Source: a virus. Taken from it: a stretch of 25,729 nt of DNA. Positions within the stretch are counted from its first letter, which is position 1. Every line of letters starts with the position of its first letter. Positions 1-7,536 of this stretch are shown in pieces. A program made the position numbers and the translations under genes. The notes under the pieces were generated by a model. That model made no database searches. It was not told the origin of the DNA and worked only from the letters and a program-made list of their open reading frames with translations. The DNA lies in the IMG/VR virus record IMGVR_UViG_3300037882_000593, positions 1-25,729 of that record, one strand, 5' to 3'.

Positions 1-2
1 CA

Positions 3-320
3 GTGGCAAATCTTACCGGACAAATGCTATATCAACGCGGCCAGCCCCGCAAGAAGCGCAACGACCCTACCCCGGCGCAGCGGAAAAAGTGGGAGCGTAT
101 ACGGGCGATAGGCTGTATCATCTGCTCAGGCCAAGCCTCTATCCACCATTGCGAAACCGGAATGGGCGGCAGGAAAGACCACGACAAGGTTATCCCGCTA
201 TGCTACGCTCACCATCAGGGCTATATCGGAATACACGAAATAGGCCGCAAGCTATGGCAGGAACAATTCGGAACCGAGCAGGAACTGATGGAAAAAACAG
301 ATAGGCTGCTGAATGCCTGA
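3..320 (+). CDS. Ref-like / DUF968-type HNH protein
   Basis: A 105-aa basic protein read from GTG at base 3. The true start may lie upstream of the window, and an internal ATG lies at base 24. The sequence has a Cys pair (C38, C41), a double His (H48-H49) followed by a Gly/Arg/Lys turn, then a C67-x2-HH pair and H78. The C-terminus carries a KLWQEQFGTEQEL stretch. This order of Cys/His residues plus the FGTE tail is what I know from Ref (phage P1 recombination enhancement nuclease, RecA-dependent) and DUF968-type HNH proteins of phages. The inferred role is a nicking or D-loop nuclease in phage recombination. It overlaps the next gene by 8 bp, so it belongs to the same operon. Family recognition is fairly secure; the biochemical role is inferred. 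Confidence 0.72.
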   Translation: MANLTGQMLYQRGQPRKKRNDPTPAQRKKWERIRAIGCIICSGQASIHHCETGMGGRKDHDKVIPLCYAHHQGYIGIHEIGRKLWQEQFGTEQELMEKTDRLLNA

Positions 321-708
321 CTTAGAAAAACACGCTATATTCCTCTGCGGGTTCATCACCGGCACTTACGACATAAAAGGCGGAGAAACGATTCCTAAGA
401 CCATACAGGCGCATATAGACGCAATCATGGGGGTAGGTAGCCAAGAGCTAGTAAAAGCTATCACTGAGCCAGTTATGTGGCAACCAGAGCCTATTGAAAA
501 TGTAATAGACAGGGTGAAGCTAGTTAAAAGGGATTTTAATTTAGATGATATTACCGACCCGACATGGCCTGAGGAGAAGGTTAACAGGTTGATTGAAATG
601 AAAGAAAACGGGGAATCGGTGGATAATATAGCGAAAGAGCTTGGGAAAACGTATAATCAGGTTACTAGTAAGTGGTCGCATATGAACAGGAAAAAGAAGC
701 ATGGATAA
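313..708 (+). CDS. HTH protein with GcrA/Myb-like C-terminal domain
   Basis: A 131-aa protein whose ATG sits inside the last codons of the preceding gene. The N-terminal 80 residues are not recognised. Residues about 85-126 (WPEEKVNRLIEMKENGES, then NIAKELGKTYNQVTSKW) read as a compact three-helix HTH domain. It resembles the N-terminal domain of the alphaproteobacterial cell-cycle regulator GcrA and SANT/resolvase-type HTHs: Trp, a helix, then 'IAxELGKT' and a basic recognition helix. The likely role is DNA binding, perhaps control of late genes or a packaging accessory, given its place upstream of terminase. The full-length protein is not a GcrA orthologue, because the domain is at the wrong end. 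Its 3' end overlaps the next ORF by 8 bp. Confidence 0.6.
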   Translation: MPDLEKHAIFLCGFITGTYDIKGGETIPKTIQAHIDAIMGVGSQELVKAITEPVMWQPEPIENVIDRVKLVKRDFNLDDITDPTWPEEKVNRLIEMKENGESVDNIAKELGKTYNQVTSKWSHMNRKKKHG

Positions 709-892
709 GATGGAAGAGTTTGTGAGGGAAACAGAGTTAGCCGCTGTCGAAAAATTAAGAAGTTATATCCACCTTTCCCCATCTCCTGATGTGAGCGGGC
801 TGGCTCATTCGTTGCTTCCAAATACATTTGCGGTATCTATTGCGTATCTGGCCGAGGAAATCAGGAAAATCAACCGGAGGTTGGATGGATGA
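701..892 (+). CDS. Small phage protein, function unknown
   Basis: A 63-aa acidic/basic mixed protein starting with MDKMEEFVRETELAAVEKL and ending with a charged helix (AEEIRKINRRLDG). It shows no signal peptide, membrane segment or recognisable motif. The middle contains a Pro/Ser-rich turn (LSPSPDVSG) between two probable helices. It overlaps the upstream gene by 8 bp and the downstream ATG (885) by 8 bp. This tight coupling is the main reason to believe it is real. I do not recognise the family. Confidence 0.55.
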   Translation: MDKMEEFVRETELAAVEKLRSYIHLSPSPDVSGLAHSLLPNTFAVSIAYLAEEIRKINRRLDG

Positions 893-1325
893 TGAGGGGG
901 TGAATCACTATCAGCTTGCCACCGGGCAATTACTGGTACTAACCACCGAGAAGGGGGGGTTGCAGTATCGCCGCCGGAATGATTGGCCTTTAAATAAATA
1001 CTACGGCAGGGATTTAATCACGCAATTACAATACCGCGCCGGGAATAAACTTTACCGGCTTTATGTTACGTCCTCCCATGTCCACACCCCGGTACAAATG
1101 CGTTATGATGATTTCGGGGAAGTCTTAGCAAACTACGAACGCAAGTTTGAAATCAATCAGGAATACATGGAGGCCATTATGGCGATAGCTACGGCAAAGC
1201 AAAGGCTGGCGGTGCAGAGGGTTTGCCTTGACGGATTACCTGCCGGTCGCCGGAGGGGGATGGTCTACTTGCGCGAGGGACTAGATTCACTTGTCAAGCA
1301 TTTTCGCTTGTACGATGGCGCGTAA
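885..1325 (+). CDS. Hypothetical protein, possibly DUF6456-like
   Basis: A 146-aa protein. The open frame extends upstream to 828, but the ATG at 885 is preferred: a GGAGG box lies about 5 bases before it and it overlaps the preceding stop as its neighbours do. The N-terminal half is aromatic and basic. The C-terminal half is helical (residues about 90-146) and ends with GRRRGMVYLREGLDSLVKHF. That ending resembles the 'LRLALDALARHY' end of DUF6456, a family I know mainly from alphaproteobacteria and their phages. The match is by eye and weak. It lies directly before a 30-bp gap and the glycosyltransferase gene. Function unknown. Confidence 0.6.
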   Translation: MDDEGVNHYQLATGQLLVLTTEKGGLQYRRRNDWPLNKYYGRDLITQLQYRAGNKLYRLYVTSSHVHTPVQMRYDDFGEVLANYERKFEINQEYMEAIMAIATAKQRLAVQRVCLDGLPAGRRRGMVYLREGLDSLVKHFRLYDGA

Positions 1326-1355
1326 AGTAGTAATATTCTCTAGAATTGGATTATT

Positions 1356-2057
1356 ATGTGGTTTCTGATTAGTTACAATCGCCCTGAGCGTTGTCGGGGA
1401 TTAATCGAGCAAATAAAAAGTCTTGGTGATTGCGATGAGGGTATCCTTGTTGTAAACGGCGGCGATGTAGCAAAATACCGCGATATAGAATTGCCCGCCA
1501 ACTGGTCGCGCTTGGAGTTACAAGATAATCTGGGATTACTCGGTGCTGCCAATTATATGTTTCAGCAAATGCCCGACGAGGATTGGTATGGGTTTATCAC
1601 GGATGACGAGATTCCCCTTACACCTGGCTGGAGTCAGACCCTAGTAAAAGAGGCAGGAAGCTGGAATATTTCACATGGTAATACGCAGTGGCAGTCACAC
1701 TGTAGGTTACACGGTGCGCCGGTTATGGGTGGGGAATTGTTACGGGCGGTAGGATACGTTGCCCCTACAGGATTATGGCATTGGTACGGGGATGACGTAT
1801 GGGAGCAGATAGCTTTCTTGTGTGGGTTGAGGCGTTTCTGTCCCGATATAATTATCGAGCATCGGCATTGGTTAAACGAGACAGCCAAGAAAGACGAGAC
1901 TTACGAGTCCAGTGAATCAAAGGCGTTTCAAGATAAAGATATTTACGAGAAGTGGCATAAAGACGAGTTTCCCAAAGTAATCGGCAGGATATGGGAAAAG
2001 ATGGCGTTAGCCACGGGGAACAAGCAGTTCATCCCTAATTATGAGAAACGGGCATGA
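1356..2057 (+). CDS. GT-A type glycosyltransferase (family 2-like)
   Basis: A 233-aa cytosolic protein. The N-terminus (WFLISYNRPERCRGLIEQI) is the first beta-strand and helix of a GT-A Rossmann-like fold. A 'NLGLLGAAN' segment follows at about 58-66, then the presumed metal/nucleotide-sugar acidic motif ITDDEIPLTPGW with D83-D84-E85. Further on come G145-D146-D147 and H169/H171, which could be the late acidic and His ligands of such enzymes. The expected reaction is sugar transfer from a nucleotide sugar to a phage or host acceptor; the acceptor cannot be read from the sequence. No good Shine-Dalgarno precedes the ATG. It overlaps the GroES gene by 4 bp (ATGA), so the two are translationally coupled. 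The fold assignment is good, the substrate unknown. Confidence 0.75.
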   Translation: MWFLISYNRPERCRGLIEQIKSLGDCDEGILVVNGGDVAKYRDIELPANWSRLELQDNLGLLGAANYMFQQMPDEDWYGFITDDEIPLTPGWSQTLVKEAGSWNISHGNTQWQSHCRLHGAPVMGGELLRAVGYVAPTGLWHWYGDDVWEQIAFLCGLRRFCPDIIIEHRHWLNETAKKDETYESSESKAFQDKDIYEKWHKDEFPKVIGRIWEKMALATGNKQFIPNYEKRA

Positions 2058-2338
2058 TTAGACCCCTTACCGATATTGTCATAGTCCGCAGGATTGACGA
2101 CAGCGAGACTAAAAGCAAGGGCGGGGTTATCATTCTTGAGTCAAACCCTGAATATTACCGCGCAGAAGTTGTTTACGCAGGGACGGGAAAGAAATACAGG
2201 AATCACCGTGTACCATTGGACGTAAAACCCGGTGACATACTGCTTTACGACAACTGGACAGGACAGAAAACAAACATCAACGGCGAAGAGCTTTGGGTTA
2301 TGAGACAAGACCATGCTTTAGGGGTTTTAGATGCTTAA
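2054..2338 (+). CDS. GroES/Cpn10-type co-chaperonin
   Basis: A 94-aa protein matching the length and layout of GroES (about 97 aa). It opens with MIRPLTDIVIVRRIDD, the usual 'RPLxDrVxVrr' beta-strand. A mobile loop follows (ETKSKGGVIILES), with a hydrophobic tripeptide-like VII/IIL segment that would bind GroEL. Then comes AEVVYAGTGK, PLDVKPGDILLYDNW and the C-terminal strand EELWVMRQDHALGVLD. GroES caps the GroEL chamber. A phage copy, as with T4 gp31, would retarget host GroEL, usually to fold capsid protein. No GroEL gene is present here. It is coupled to the glycosyltransferase before it (ATGA) and to the next ORF (TAATG). Confidence 0.92.
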   Translation: MIRPLTDIVIVRRIDDSETKSKGGVIILESNPEYYRAEVVYAGTGKKYRNHRVPLDVKPGDILLYDNWTGQKTNINGEELWVMRQDHALGVLDA

Positions 2339-2601
2339 TGAGATTGACGCAGGGCTGGCTAGTGATTGAGGTAAAAGACAGGGATTCAATGCCGTGGCAA
2401 GCCCAAAACGGTGTTGATATTGTCTGCGACTCGCCGAGTGACAAAAAATATTCCAAACCGGCATTAGATGCTTTAAGAACCAATGTAGAGGCGTCGGGGT
2501 ATAAATACTACTTCGATTTAGGTTGGAGGCGGGGCGGCGCTAATATTTGGCGCAGGGATTGGCTGCTATCCAATGGTGTAGAACATGACGAAGCCGCTTA
2601 A
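2338..2601 (+). CDS. Hypothetical 87-aa protein
   Basis: The open frame extends back to 2293, but the ATG at 2338 sits in a TAATG junction with the co-chaperonin stop, so I use it. The protein is compact, aromatic-rich and soluble: GWLVIEVKDRDSMPW near the start, a Ser/Lys-rich middle, and YYFDLGWRRGGANIWRRDW near the end. The tail end suggests a short basic beta-hairpin. I do not recognise the family. The position between GroES and terminase is compatible with a head-assembly or packaging accessory role, but nothing in the sequence proves it. Confidence 0.55.
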   Translation: MRLTQGWLVIEVKDRDSMPWQAQNGVDIVCDSPSDKKYSKPALDALRTNVEASGYKYYFDLGWRRGGANIWRRDWLLSNGVEHDEAA

Positions 2602-2630
2602 CTATCAGATATTTAAGGAATTGTAAAACA

Positions 2631-2978
2631 ATGGTATGGAAAAAGGGCGAGAGCGGTTGCTCTGAAGGGCGCGGAAAAGGAAACCGTGATAAGCTATCGC
2701 GGGCTTTCATGCGGGCGCTTGTGGTTGACTTTGATGAGAACGGCGTTGCGGCTATTACTAAGGTTAGAAACACTGACCCGGCTTCTTATCTGCGTGTTAT
2801 TGCTTCAGTACTCCCGAAAGAACTTGAGGTTACCAATGTCGATAAAGATTTAAGCGATGAGCAACTTGCAGACATTATCGCTGCCCTGCGCTCCGGAATT
2901 AGCGCTGGCATCATTAGAGAGGCTGCAAAAGCAGAGGGCGAGCGAGAACAAGCTCAAGACATACCGGCCTTACACTAA
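2631..2978 (+). CDS. terS: Probable terminase small subunit (DUF5681-like)
   Basis: A 115-aa protein opening with WKKGESGCSEGRGKGNRDKL. This is the Gly/Lys/Arg-rich 'KKGQSGNPxGRPKGSRNKL' start of DUF5681 proteins. It is followed by FMRALVVDFDENGVAAI and DPASYLRVIASVLPKELEV, also characteristic of that family, which commonly sits directly before the large terminase. It would recognise the packaging site on the DNA and regulate the large subunit. An AAGGA box lies 12-17 bases upstream of the ATG, slightly far. Its last 122 bp overlap the large terminase ORF in another frame, an unusually long overlap. Confidence 0.75.
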   Translation: MVWKKGESGCSEGRGKGNRDKLSRAFMRALVVDFDENGVAAITKVRNTDPASYLRVIASVLPKELEVTNVDKDLSDEQLADIIAALRSGISAGIIREAAKAEGEREQAQDIPALH

Positions 2979-4269
2979 GCAGAAAGACTTCCACGCTGCG
3001 ATATTCCGTGAACGCTTGTTTATGGCGGGGAATCAGCTCGGAAAGACTGTAGCTGGTGGTTATGAGGCGGCGATGCACGCTACGGGATTATATCCCGATT
3101 GGTGGACTGGCAGAAGGTTTGATAAGCCGACGAAGGGCTGGGTTGCTGGTGTTACTGGCGAATCGACAAGGGACAACCCACAGCGTATTTTGATGGGCGA
3201 GCCTGGGAAGTTCGGGACTGGCGCAATACCAAAGGATTGCATAATAAGTCATAGTTCGGCGCGGGGAATAGCGGATGCAATCGACACGGTAAGGGTTAAG
3301 CATGTTTCCGGTGAGCCATCGGTTATAGCTTTCAAGAGCTACGAGAAAGGCCGGGAAAAGTGGCAGGGCGAAACGCTTGATTGGATATGGTTTGACGAGG
3401 AGCCGCCTTTAGATATTTACACTGAGGGATTGACGAGAACCAATGCCACGCAGGGGATTACGTTTATTACCTTCACGCCCCTGCTCGGCATGTCAGACAC
3501 GGTTATGAGATTCATAGGCGATGCCAAGGCTCCTAACACGCACGTTACCACGATGACGATTGATGACGCCGAGCATTATACGAAAGAACAAAGAGAGGCG
3601 ATTATTGCCAGTTACCCGCCGCATGAATTAGAGGCGCGGGTAAAGGGAACGCCGATGCTGGGAAGTGGTAGGGTATTCCCGGTTGCTGAGGATAAGATTA
3701 CCGAGGACAGGGTTGAAATACCCAAGCACTGGCCTAGAATTGTAGGGCTAGACATAGGCTGGGATCATCCTGCTGCCGCTGTGTGGATAGCGTGGGACAG
3801 GGATACCGACACGATACACATTTACGATTGCTGGCGGGAGAGAGAGACAACCCCCGCGATGCAAGCCCCTATAATCAGGGCTAAGGGCACATGGATACCC
3901 GTTGCATGGCCGCATGATGGATTGCAGCACGATAAGGGCAGCGGAGAGCAGTTAGCCGAGCAATACCGGCAGGCTGGATTAAACATGCTACACGAACGCG
4001 CCACGTTCGACGATGGAACAAACGGCGTAGAGGCCGGGGTATTGGATATGCTCCAACGGATGCAGACCGGGCGAATGAAAGTGGCAAGGCACTTGAACGA
4101 GTGGTTTGAGGAATTTCGCTTATATCATAGGAAAGACGGTAGGTTAGTTAAAGAGCGTGATGACTTAATGAGTGCCACGCGCTACGGGATTATGATGCTG
4201 CGCTTTGCTGAAACGGAAATGAAGCGGGTAAAGCAGAGCGCAAATCACACATCAAGCTGGATGGGTTAG
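2857..4269 (+). CDS. terL: Terminase large subunit
   Basis: A 470-aa packaging motor with ATPase and nuclease domains. Visible motifs are a Walker A at 57-64 (AGNQLGKT), a Walker B at 174-182 (LDWIWFDEE, catalytic D180/E181) and a coupling motif TFTP at 205-208. The RNase H-like nuclease has D299 in LDIGWD, D354 in PHDG and D435/D436 in ERDDLMSATRY. All expected catalytic groups are intact. It cuts concatemeric DNA and drives it through the portal into the prohead. The N-terminal 'KTYRPYTKQKDFHAA' is the usual adenine-binding start of the family. The ATG at 2857 is the only ATG upstream of this conserved part, so the 122-bp overlap with the small subunit seems real. Confidence 0.95.
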   Translation: MSNLQTLSLPCAPELALASLERLQKQRASENKLKTYRPYTKQKDFHAAIFRERLFMAGNQLGKTVAGGYEAAMHATGLYPDWWTGRRFDKPTKGWVAGVTGESTRDNPQRILMGEPGKFGTGAIPKDCIISHSSARGIADAIDTVRVKHVSGEPSVIAFKSYEKGREKWQGETLDWIWFDEEPPLDIYTEGLTRTNATQGITFITFTPLLGMSDTVMRFIGDAKAPNTHVTTMTIDDAEHYTKEQREAIIASYPPHELEARVKGTPMLGSGRVFPVAEDKITEDRVEIPKHWPRIVGLDIGWDHPAAAVWIAWDRDTDTIHIYDCWRERETTPAMQAPIIRAKGTWIPVAWPHDGLQHDKGSGEQLAEQYRQAGLNMLHERATFDDGTNGVEAGVLDMLQRMQTGRMKVARHLNEWFEEFRLYHRKDGRLVKERDDLMSATRYGIMMLRFAETEMKRVKQSANHTSSWMG

Positions 4270-4285
4270 TATCATAGGTTGAATA

Positions 4286-4787
4286 TTATCGATAATCGGT
4301 TTCATGCCTATTGTTTTTAGACTTATTGCATGGCCAGCACAGAACTTGGAGATTGCTAAATTCCATAGCTAATTCAGGATACTTTGATTTTGGTTTGATG
4401 TGGTCGATATTGATGTTTTTGGTTGAGCCACAACACATGCAAATCGCGCCGTAGAAGTGTAGGACTCTCCTACGTAGTAACTGCCAATCAGGGCAATTAT
4501 TGAGGCGATTTGACTTCTTCTTTTTCTTTGGTTTAGTTCTGAATTCAAGGTGTTGGGCTAATTCATTGGATTTTTCGGGGCTAACAACCCTAAGCCTTAA
4601 GTATAATTTACGGGTTTTTCTTGTTTTGCACCAAGCAGGAAGTGGGTATTTTTTTACGTGTTCCTCTCTTTCGGCATCTGTCGGAACAAAACGTGGCGTC
4701 CTTACGGGCATAGAATTCCTTTCCGCATGTTTTGCATGTGATTAGGCGGGCTTTTAGTGGTCTGTCACAGTGTGGGCATATATTCAT
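4286..4787 (-). pseudogene. Frame-split HNH homing-type endonuclease with N-terminal zinc ribbon
   Basis: Two overlapping minus-strand frames make one recognisable protein. The 5' part starts at ATG 4787 (MNICPHCDRPLKARLITCKT) with two CxxC-type pairs and a CSDRC motif, a zinc ribbon common in phage HNH enzymes. The 3' part (ATG 4711, stop 4286, 141 aa alone) has the HNH core: CMCC, then NIDHIKPKSKYPE, then N-LQVLCWPCNKSK. The frames meet at a run of seven A (minus strand; bases 4649-4655). Removing one A gives a single 166-aa protein. It is therefore a recent frameshift, a sequencing error, or a slippage-expressed gene. The 141-aa part could still be made from its own ATG. The insertion between terminase and portal, on the opposite strand, is typical of a free-standing homing endonuclease. 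Confidence 0.75.
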
Positions 4788-4796
4788 ATGGCCGAC

Positions 4797-4825
4797 ATTA
4801 TACCGAATTAACCCGGACAAGTAAA
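4797..4825 (-). promoter_or_regulatory. Sigma70-type promoter for the reverse HNH gene
   Basis: On the minus strand a perfect TATAAT (4802-4797) lies 17 bp downstream of TTTACT (4825-4820), four of six matches to TTGACA. Transcription would start about seven bases further on, nearly at the ATG at 4787, so the message would have almost no leader. No Shine-Dalgarno precedes that ATG, which agrees with leaderless translation. The box sits just upstream of the portal start on the other strand. Confidence 0.5.
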
Positions 4826-4846
4826 TATAAAAATCAGGAATTATGA

Positions 4847-7015
4847 ATGGACAAAGACATCGTTGCCGAAGCAAAGGAAGCGTTCAAGGAGTGCGAAGAG
4901 GCGGAGCGCGACAACCGCGATGAGGCCTTAGACGACATTCGCTTTGCACGTTTGGGTGAGCAATGGCCTAGCGAGGTCATGGAACAGAGGAAAAGGGAAA
5001 GACGGCCTTGCCTTACGATTAACAAGCTCCCGGCGTTCTTGCGCCAGGTTATCAACGAGACACGGCAGAACAAGCCCTCGATTAAGGTGCATCCGGTTGA
5101 CAGCAATGCCGATGTTAAAACGGCAGAGATTATCAGCGGATTGATACGGAACATTGAATATACCAGCAACGCAGATGTTGCTTATGACACGGCAGCGGAT
5201 TTCGCAGCCACGATGGGCTTTGGTTATCTACGTATAGGGCTAGACTACGCCTGCGATGATACTTTTGACATGGACTTAAAGATTGACCGTGTTTCTAATC
5301 CGTTCACGGTTTACGGCGACCCTTACTCTACGTCAGCGGATAGCTCTGATTGGGATACGTCTTTCATAACCGATATGTTATCGGATGACAGATTCGAGCA
5401 ACGCTTCCCCGAAGCTGAAAAGATAGACTGGCAAGCCGACGGGGATAGCAACGCCGACTGGTTTGAAGATAAGCAAATCAGGGTAGCGGAATACTGGAAG
5501 CGCACGAAGGTCAAAAAGAACCTGTTAAAACTTTCGGATGGCAATATCGTTTACGAGGACTTCTTTCTACAGCCTGACCCGCAGACCGGCCTTTCAATGG
5601 CCGAGATTGCACAGGCTCAGGGCGTTCAGGTAGTCGGACAGCGATTAACCGATAGCTTTGAAGTCAAGCAATATACACTAAACGCCAAAGAGGTTTTAGA
5701 GGAAACCGACTGGGCGGGGCGTTATATTCCTATCGTTCCTGTGTACGGCGAGGAAGTGAACGTCGAAGGTAAAAGGCATTTTCTAAGCCTGATTCGTCAG
5801 TCAAAAGACGCGCAGAGAATGTTTAATTACTGGCGCACGGCGACGACTGAATTAGTGGCATTGGCTCCAAAGGCTCCTTACATCGGTGAGCAGGGAGCGT
5901 TTGACGTTGACAACAAGTGGACTACTGCGAACACCGACACCCATGCTTATCTTGAATACAAGAAAGGTTCGCAGATGCCGCAGCGCCAGATGTTCGCAGG
6001 GGTTCCAGCCGGGGCATTACAAGAGGCATTAAACGCCTCTGACGACATGAAAGCCATCATGGGCTTATATGATGCTGCTTTGGGAGCGAGAAGCAACGAG
6101 ACTTCCGGCAAGGCGATTATTGCAAGGCAACGTGAAGGTGATGTTTCTACCTTCCACTTCGTGGACAACGTCACCAGGGCGATACGTCACACCGGCAGGA
6201 TATTAATTGACATGATACCGCACGTTTACAGCGAGGAAAGGGTTGTCAGGGTTTTAGGTGAAGATGGTACACCGCAGACTGTAACACTGAACAAAGAACA
6301 GCCGCAGATTGACCCGAAAACCGGCCAGCCGATGATGCAGCAAACCCCGCAAGGGTTACAACCTATCATGGCGATTTATAACGTATCTGCCGGGAAATAT
6401 GACTTAACGGTTACGAGCGGGCCGAGCTACACGACAAGGAGGCAGGAAGCGGCTGAACACATGACGCAGTTGATTCAGTCCTTTCCTCAATCCGCTGCTA
6501 TTATCGCGCCGAGACTAGCTAAGAACCTGGACTGGCCGGAGGCTGATGAAATAGCCGCTGACTTTGAAAAGATTAGCCCGCTCAATCAACCGCCGCCTGA
6601 CCCGATGAAAGACCCGAAGGTTATGGTGGCGATGAAAACCGCTGAGTTCAAGCAGCAAGAGGCTGCCGCTGATATGCAACTTAAACAGCAGGAAGCTGGA
6701 CTCAACCAGCAAAACCAGCAAGCAGAATTGCAGATGAGTCGCGAGGATCTTGAAATAAAGAAGCAGAACGCCGAACTTGACGCGGCCATTAAGATAGCTA
6801 ATTTCAAGATTGATATGATGAGCAAGGACTCGACGCAGCAACAAAATATAGTAGAGGATAAACCTGATTCCGGGGCTATTCTGGCGCAAGCAGTAACCGA
6901 AGCTGCAAAATATATAGGTGATAGCTTACAGGCCGTTGCCGCTCAGTCAGCGCAGCCCAAGCAAGTGACGATGGTAAATTCACAGGGTAAACAACTCACC
7001 GCCACGGTGCAGTAA
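4847..7015 (+). CDS. Portal protein, P22 gp1 type
   Basis: A 722-aa protein, the length of P22 gp1 (725 aa). It starts with an acidic helix (AEAKEAFKECEEAERDNRDE), then RFARLGEQWPSEV and RPCLTINKLPAFLRQVINE, which I recognise as the N-terminus of the P22-type portal family. NPFTVYGDPYS is a further family block. The C-terminal 100 residues are Gln-rich and strongly helical (MQLKQQEAGLNQQNQQAEL onward), matching the coiled-coil barrel of P22-like portals. Twelve copies form the vertex ring that nucleates head assembly, takes the terminase motor and later the tail. AGGAA lies seven bases before the ATG. The next gene starts in a TAATG overlap. Confidence 0.92.
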   Translation: MDKDIVAEAKEAFKECEEAERDNRDEALDDIRFARLGEQWPSEVMEQRKRERRPCLTINKLPAFLRQVINETRQNKPSIKVHPVDSNADVKTAEIISGLIRNIEYTSNADVAYDTAADFAATMGFGYLRIGLDYACDDTFDMDLKIDRVSNPFTVYGDPYSTSADSSDWDTSFITDMLSDDRFEQRFPEAEKIDWQADGDSNADWFEDKQIRVAEYWKRTKVKKNLLKLSDGNIVYEDFFLQPDPQTGLSMAEIAQAQGVQVVGQRLTDSFEVKQYTLNAKEVLEETDWAGRYIPIVPVYGEEVNVEGKRHFLSLIRQSKDAQRMFNYWRTATTELVALAPKAPYIGEQGAFDVDNKWTTANTDTHAYLEYKKGSQMPQRQMFAGVPAGALQEALNASDDMKAIMGLYDAALGARSNETSGKAIIARQREGDVSTFHFVDNVTRAIRHTGRILIDMIPHVYSEERVVRVLGEDGTPQTVTLNKEQPQIDPKTGQPMMQQTPQGLQPIMAIYNVSAGKYDLTVTSGPSYTTRRQEAAEHMTQLIQSFPQSAAIIAPRLAKNLDWPEADEIAADFEKISPLNQPPPDPMKDPKVMVAMKTAEFKQQEAAADMQLKQQEAGLNQQNQQAELQMSREDLEIKKQNAELDAAIKIANFKIDMMSKDSTQQQNIVEDKPDSGAILAQAVTEAAKYIGDSLQAVAAQSAQPKQVTMVNSQGKQLTATVQ

Positions 7016-7461
7016 TGCTCGGCTTTCACAGCCTATCCGCTCAGGCGATTAGCGCCTTAAAGCGGAGGCGGGCGCAAGCCGCTCAGGTAGCGGGCGCAAT
7101 ATCCGGCGCTGTTGCCCTGTGGTTGCTGAACAAGAAACGCAAATGGTCGGTTGAAACGCCTTTAGGTGATAAGCACTTCGATACACGCGAAGATGCCCTG
7201 GCTTATTACATTGAATTACTGGAAGGCCCGAAACCTTCCCGCAAAGCCAAGAAGATACGCAAGCTCGGCAAGGTAGAAGTCAGATACCTTGGCAAGAACA
7301 TTGAATCGGTAGAAGTAAAAGGTAAACGGGGAATAGAAGTTTTCCGCGAGCCTATACTTTCACTGGAATTACAGCGTTTAATTGAAATCGAAATAGCCCT
7401 TGCCCTTCAGAGAATAGAGGACGAGGAGCTACTCTTATTGGCGGCAGCCCTTACCGCCTAA
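7015..7461 (+). CDS. Hypothetical protein between portal and scaffold
   Basis: A 148-aa protein coupled to the portal stop (TAATG). Residues about 23-38 (AQVAGAISGAVALWLLN) form a short hydrophobic segment, followed by a basic stretch KKRKW. It could be a single membrane or buried helix. A central beta-rich part follows (EVRYLGKNIESVEVKGKRG), and the end is an acidic Leu-rich helix (EIEIALALQRIEDEELLLL). I do not recognise a named family. The position between portal and scaffold suggests a head-related minor protein. Downstream lies a terminator-like hairpin. Confidence 0.6.
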   Translation: MLGFHSLSAQAISALKRRRAQAAQVAGAISGAVALWLLNKKRKWSVETPLGDKHFDTREDALAYYIELLEGPKPSRKAKKIRKLGKVEVRYLGKNIESVEVKGKRGIEVFREPILSLELQRLIEIEIALALQRIEDEELLLLAAALTA

Positions 7462-7499
7462 GGAAATGCACAGTCGGCAAGACCAAGTGCAGAAACCCG

Positions 7500-7524
7500 C
7501 CCCGCTCCTAGCGGGGTTTATTTT
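7500..7524 (+). terminator. Intrinsic terminator-like hairpin
   Basis: A perfect 7-bp GC-rich stem, CCCCGCT (7500-7506) with AGCGGGG (7510-7516) around a CCT loop, is followed by TTTATTTT. It lies between the 148-aa gene and the scaffold gene, whose AAGGAG box begins right after the T-run. Partial termination here would change the ratio of portal to scaffold and coat transcripts. Alternatively it could be an RNA 5'-end stabiliser for the scaffold-coat message. Confidence 0.7.
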
Positions 7525-7536
7525 AAGGAGCATTGT

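Noticed and set aside
4285-4296. Perfect 12-bp palindrome ATTATCGATAAT at the terL/HNH convergent ends
   Set aside because: AT-rich, no T-run or loop typical of a terminator; could be chance or a minor protein site.
4500-4745. Forward ORF opposite the HNH gene
   Set aside because: Poly-Phe-rich product is the antisense of the Lys-rich HNH gene; no ribosome site.
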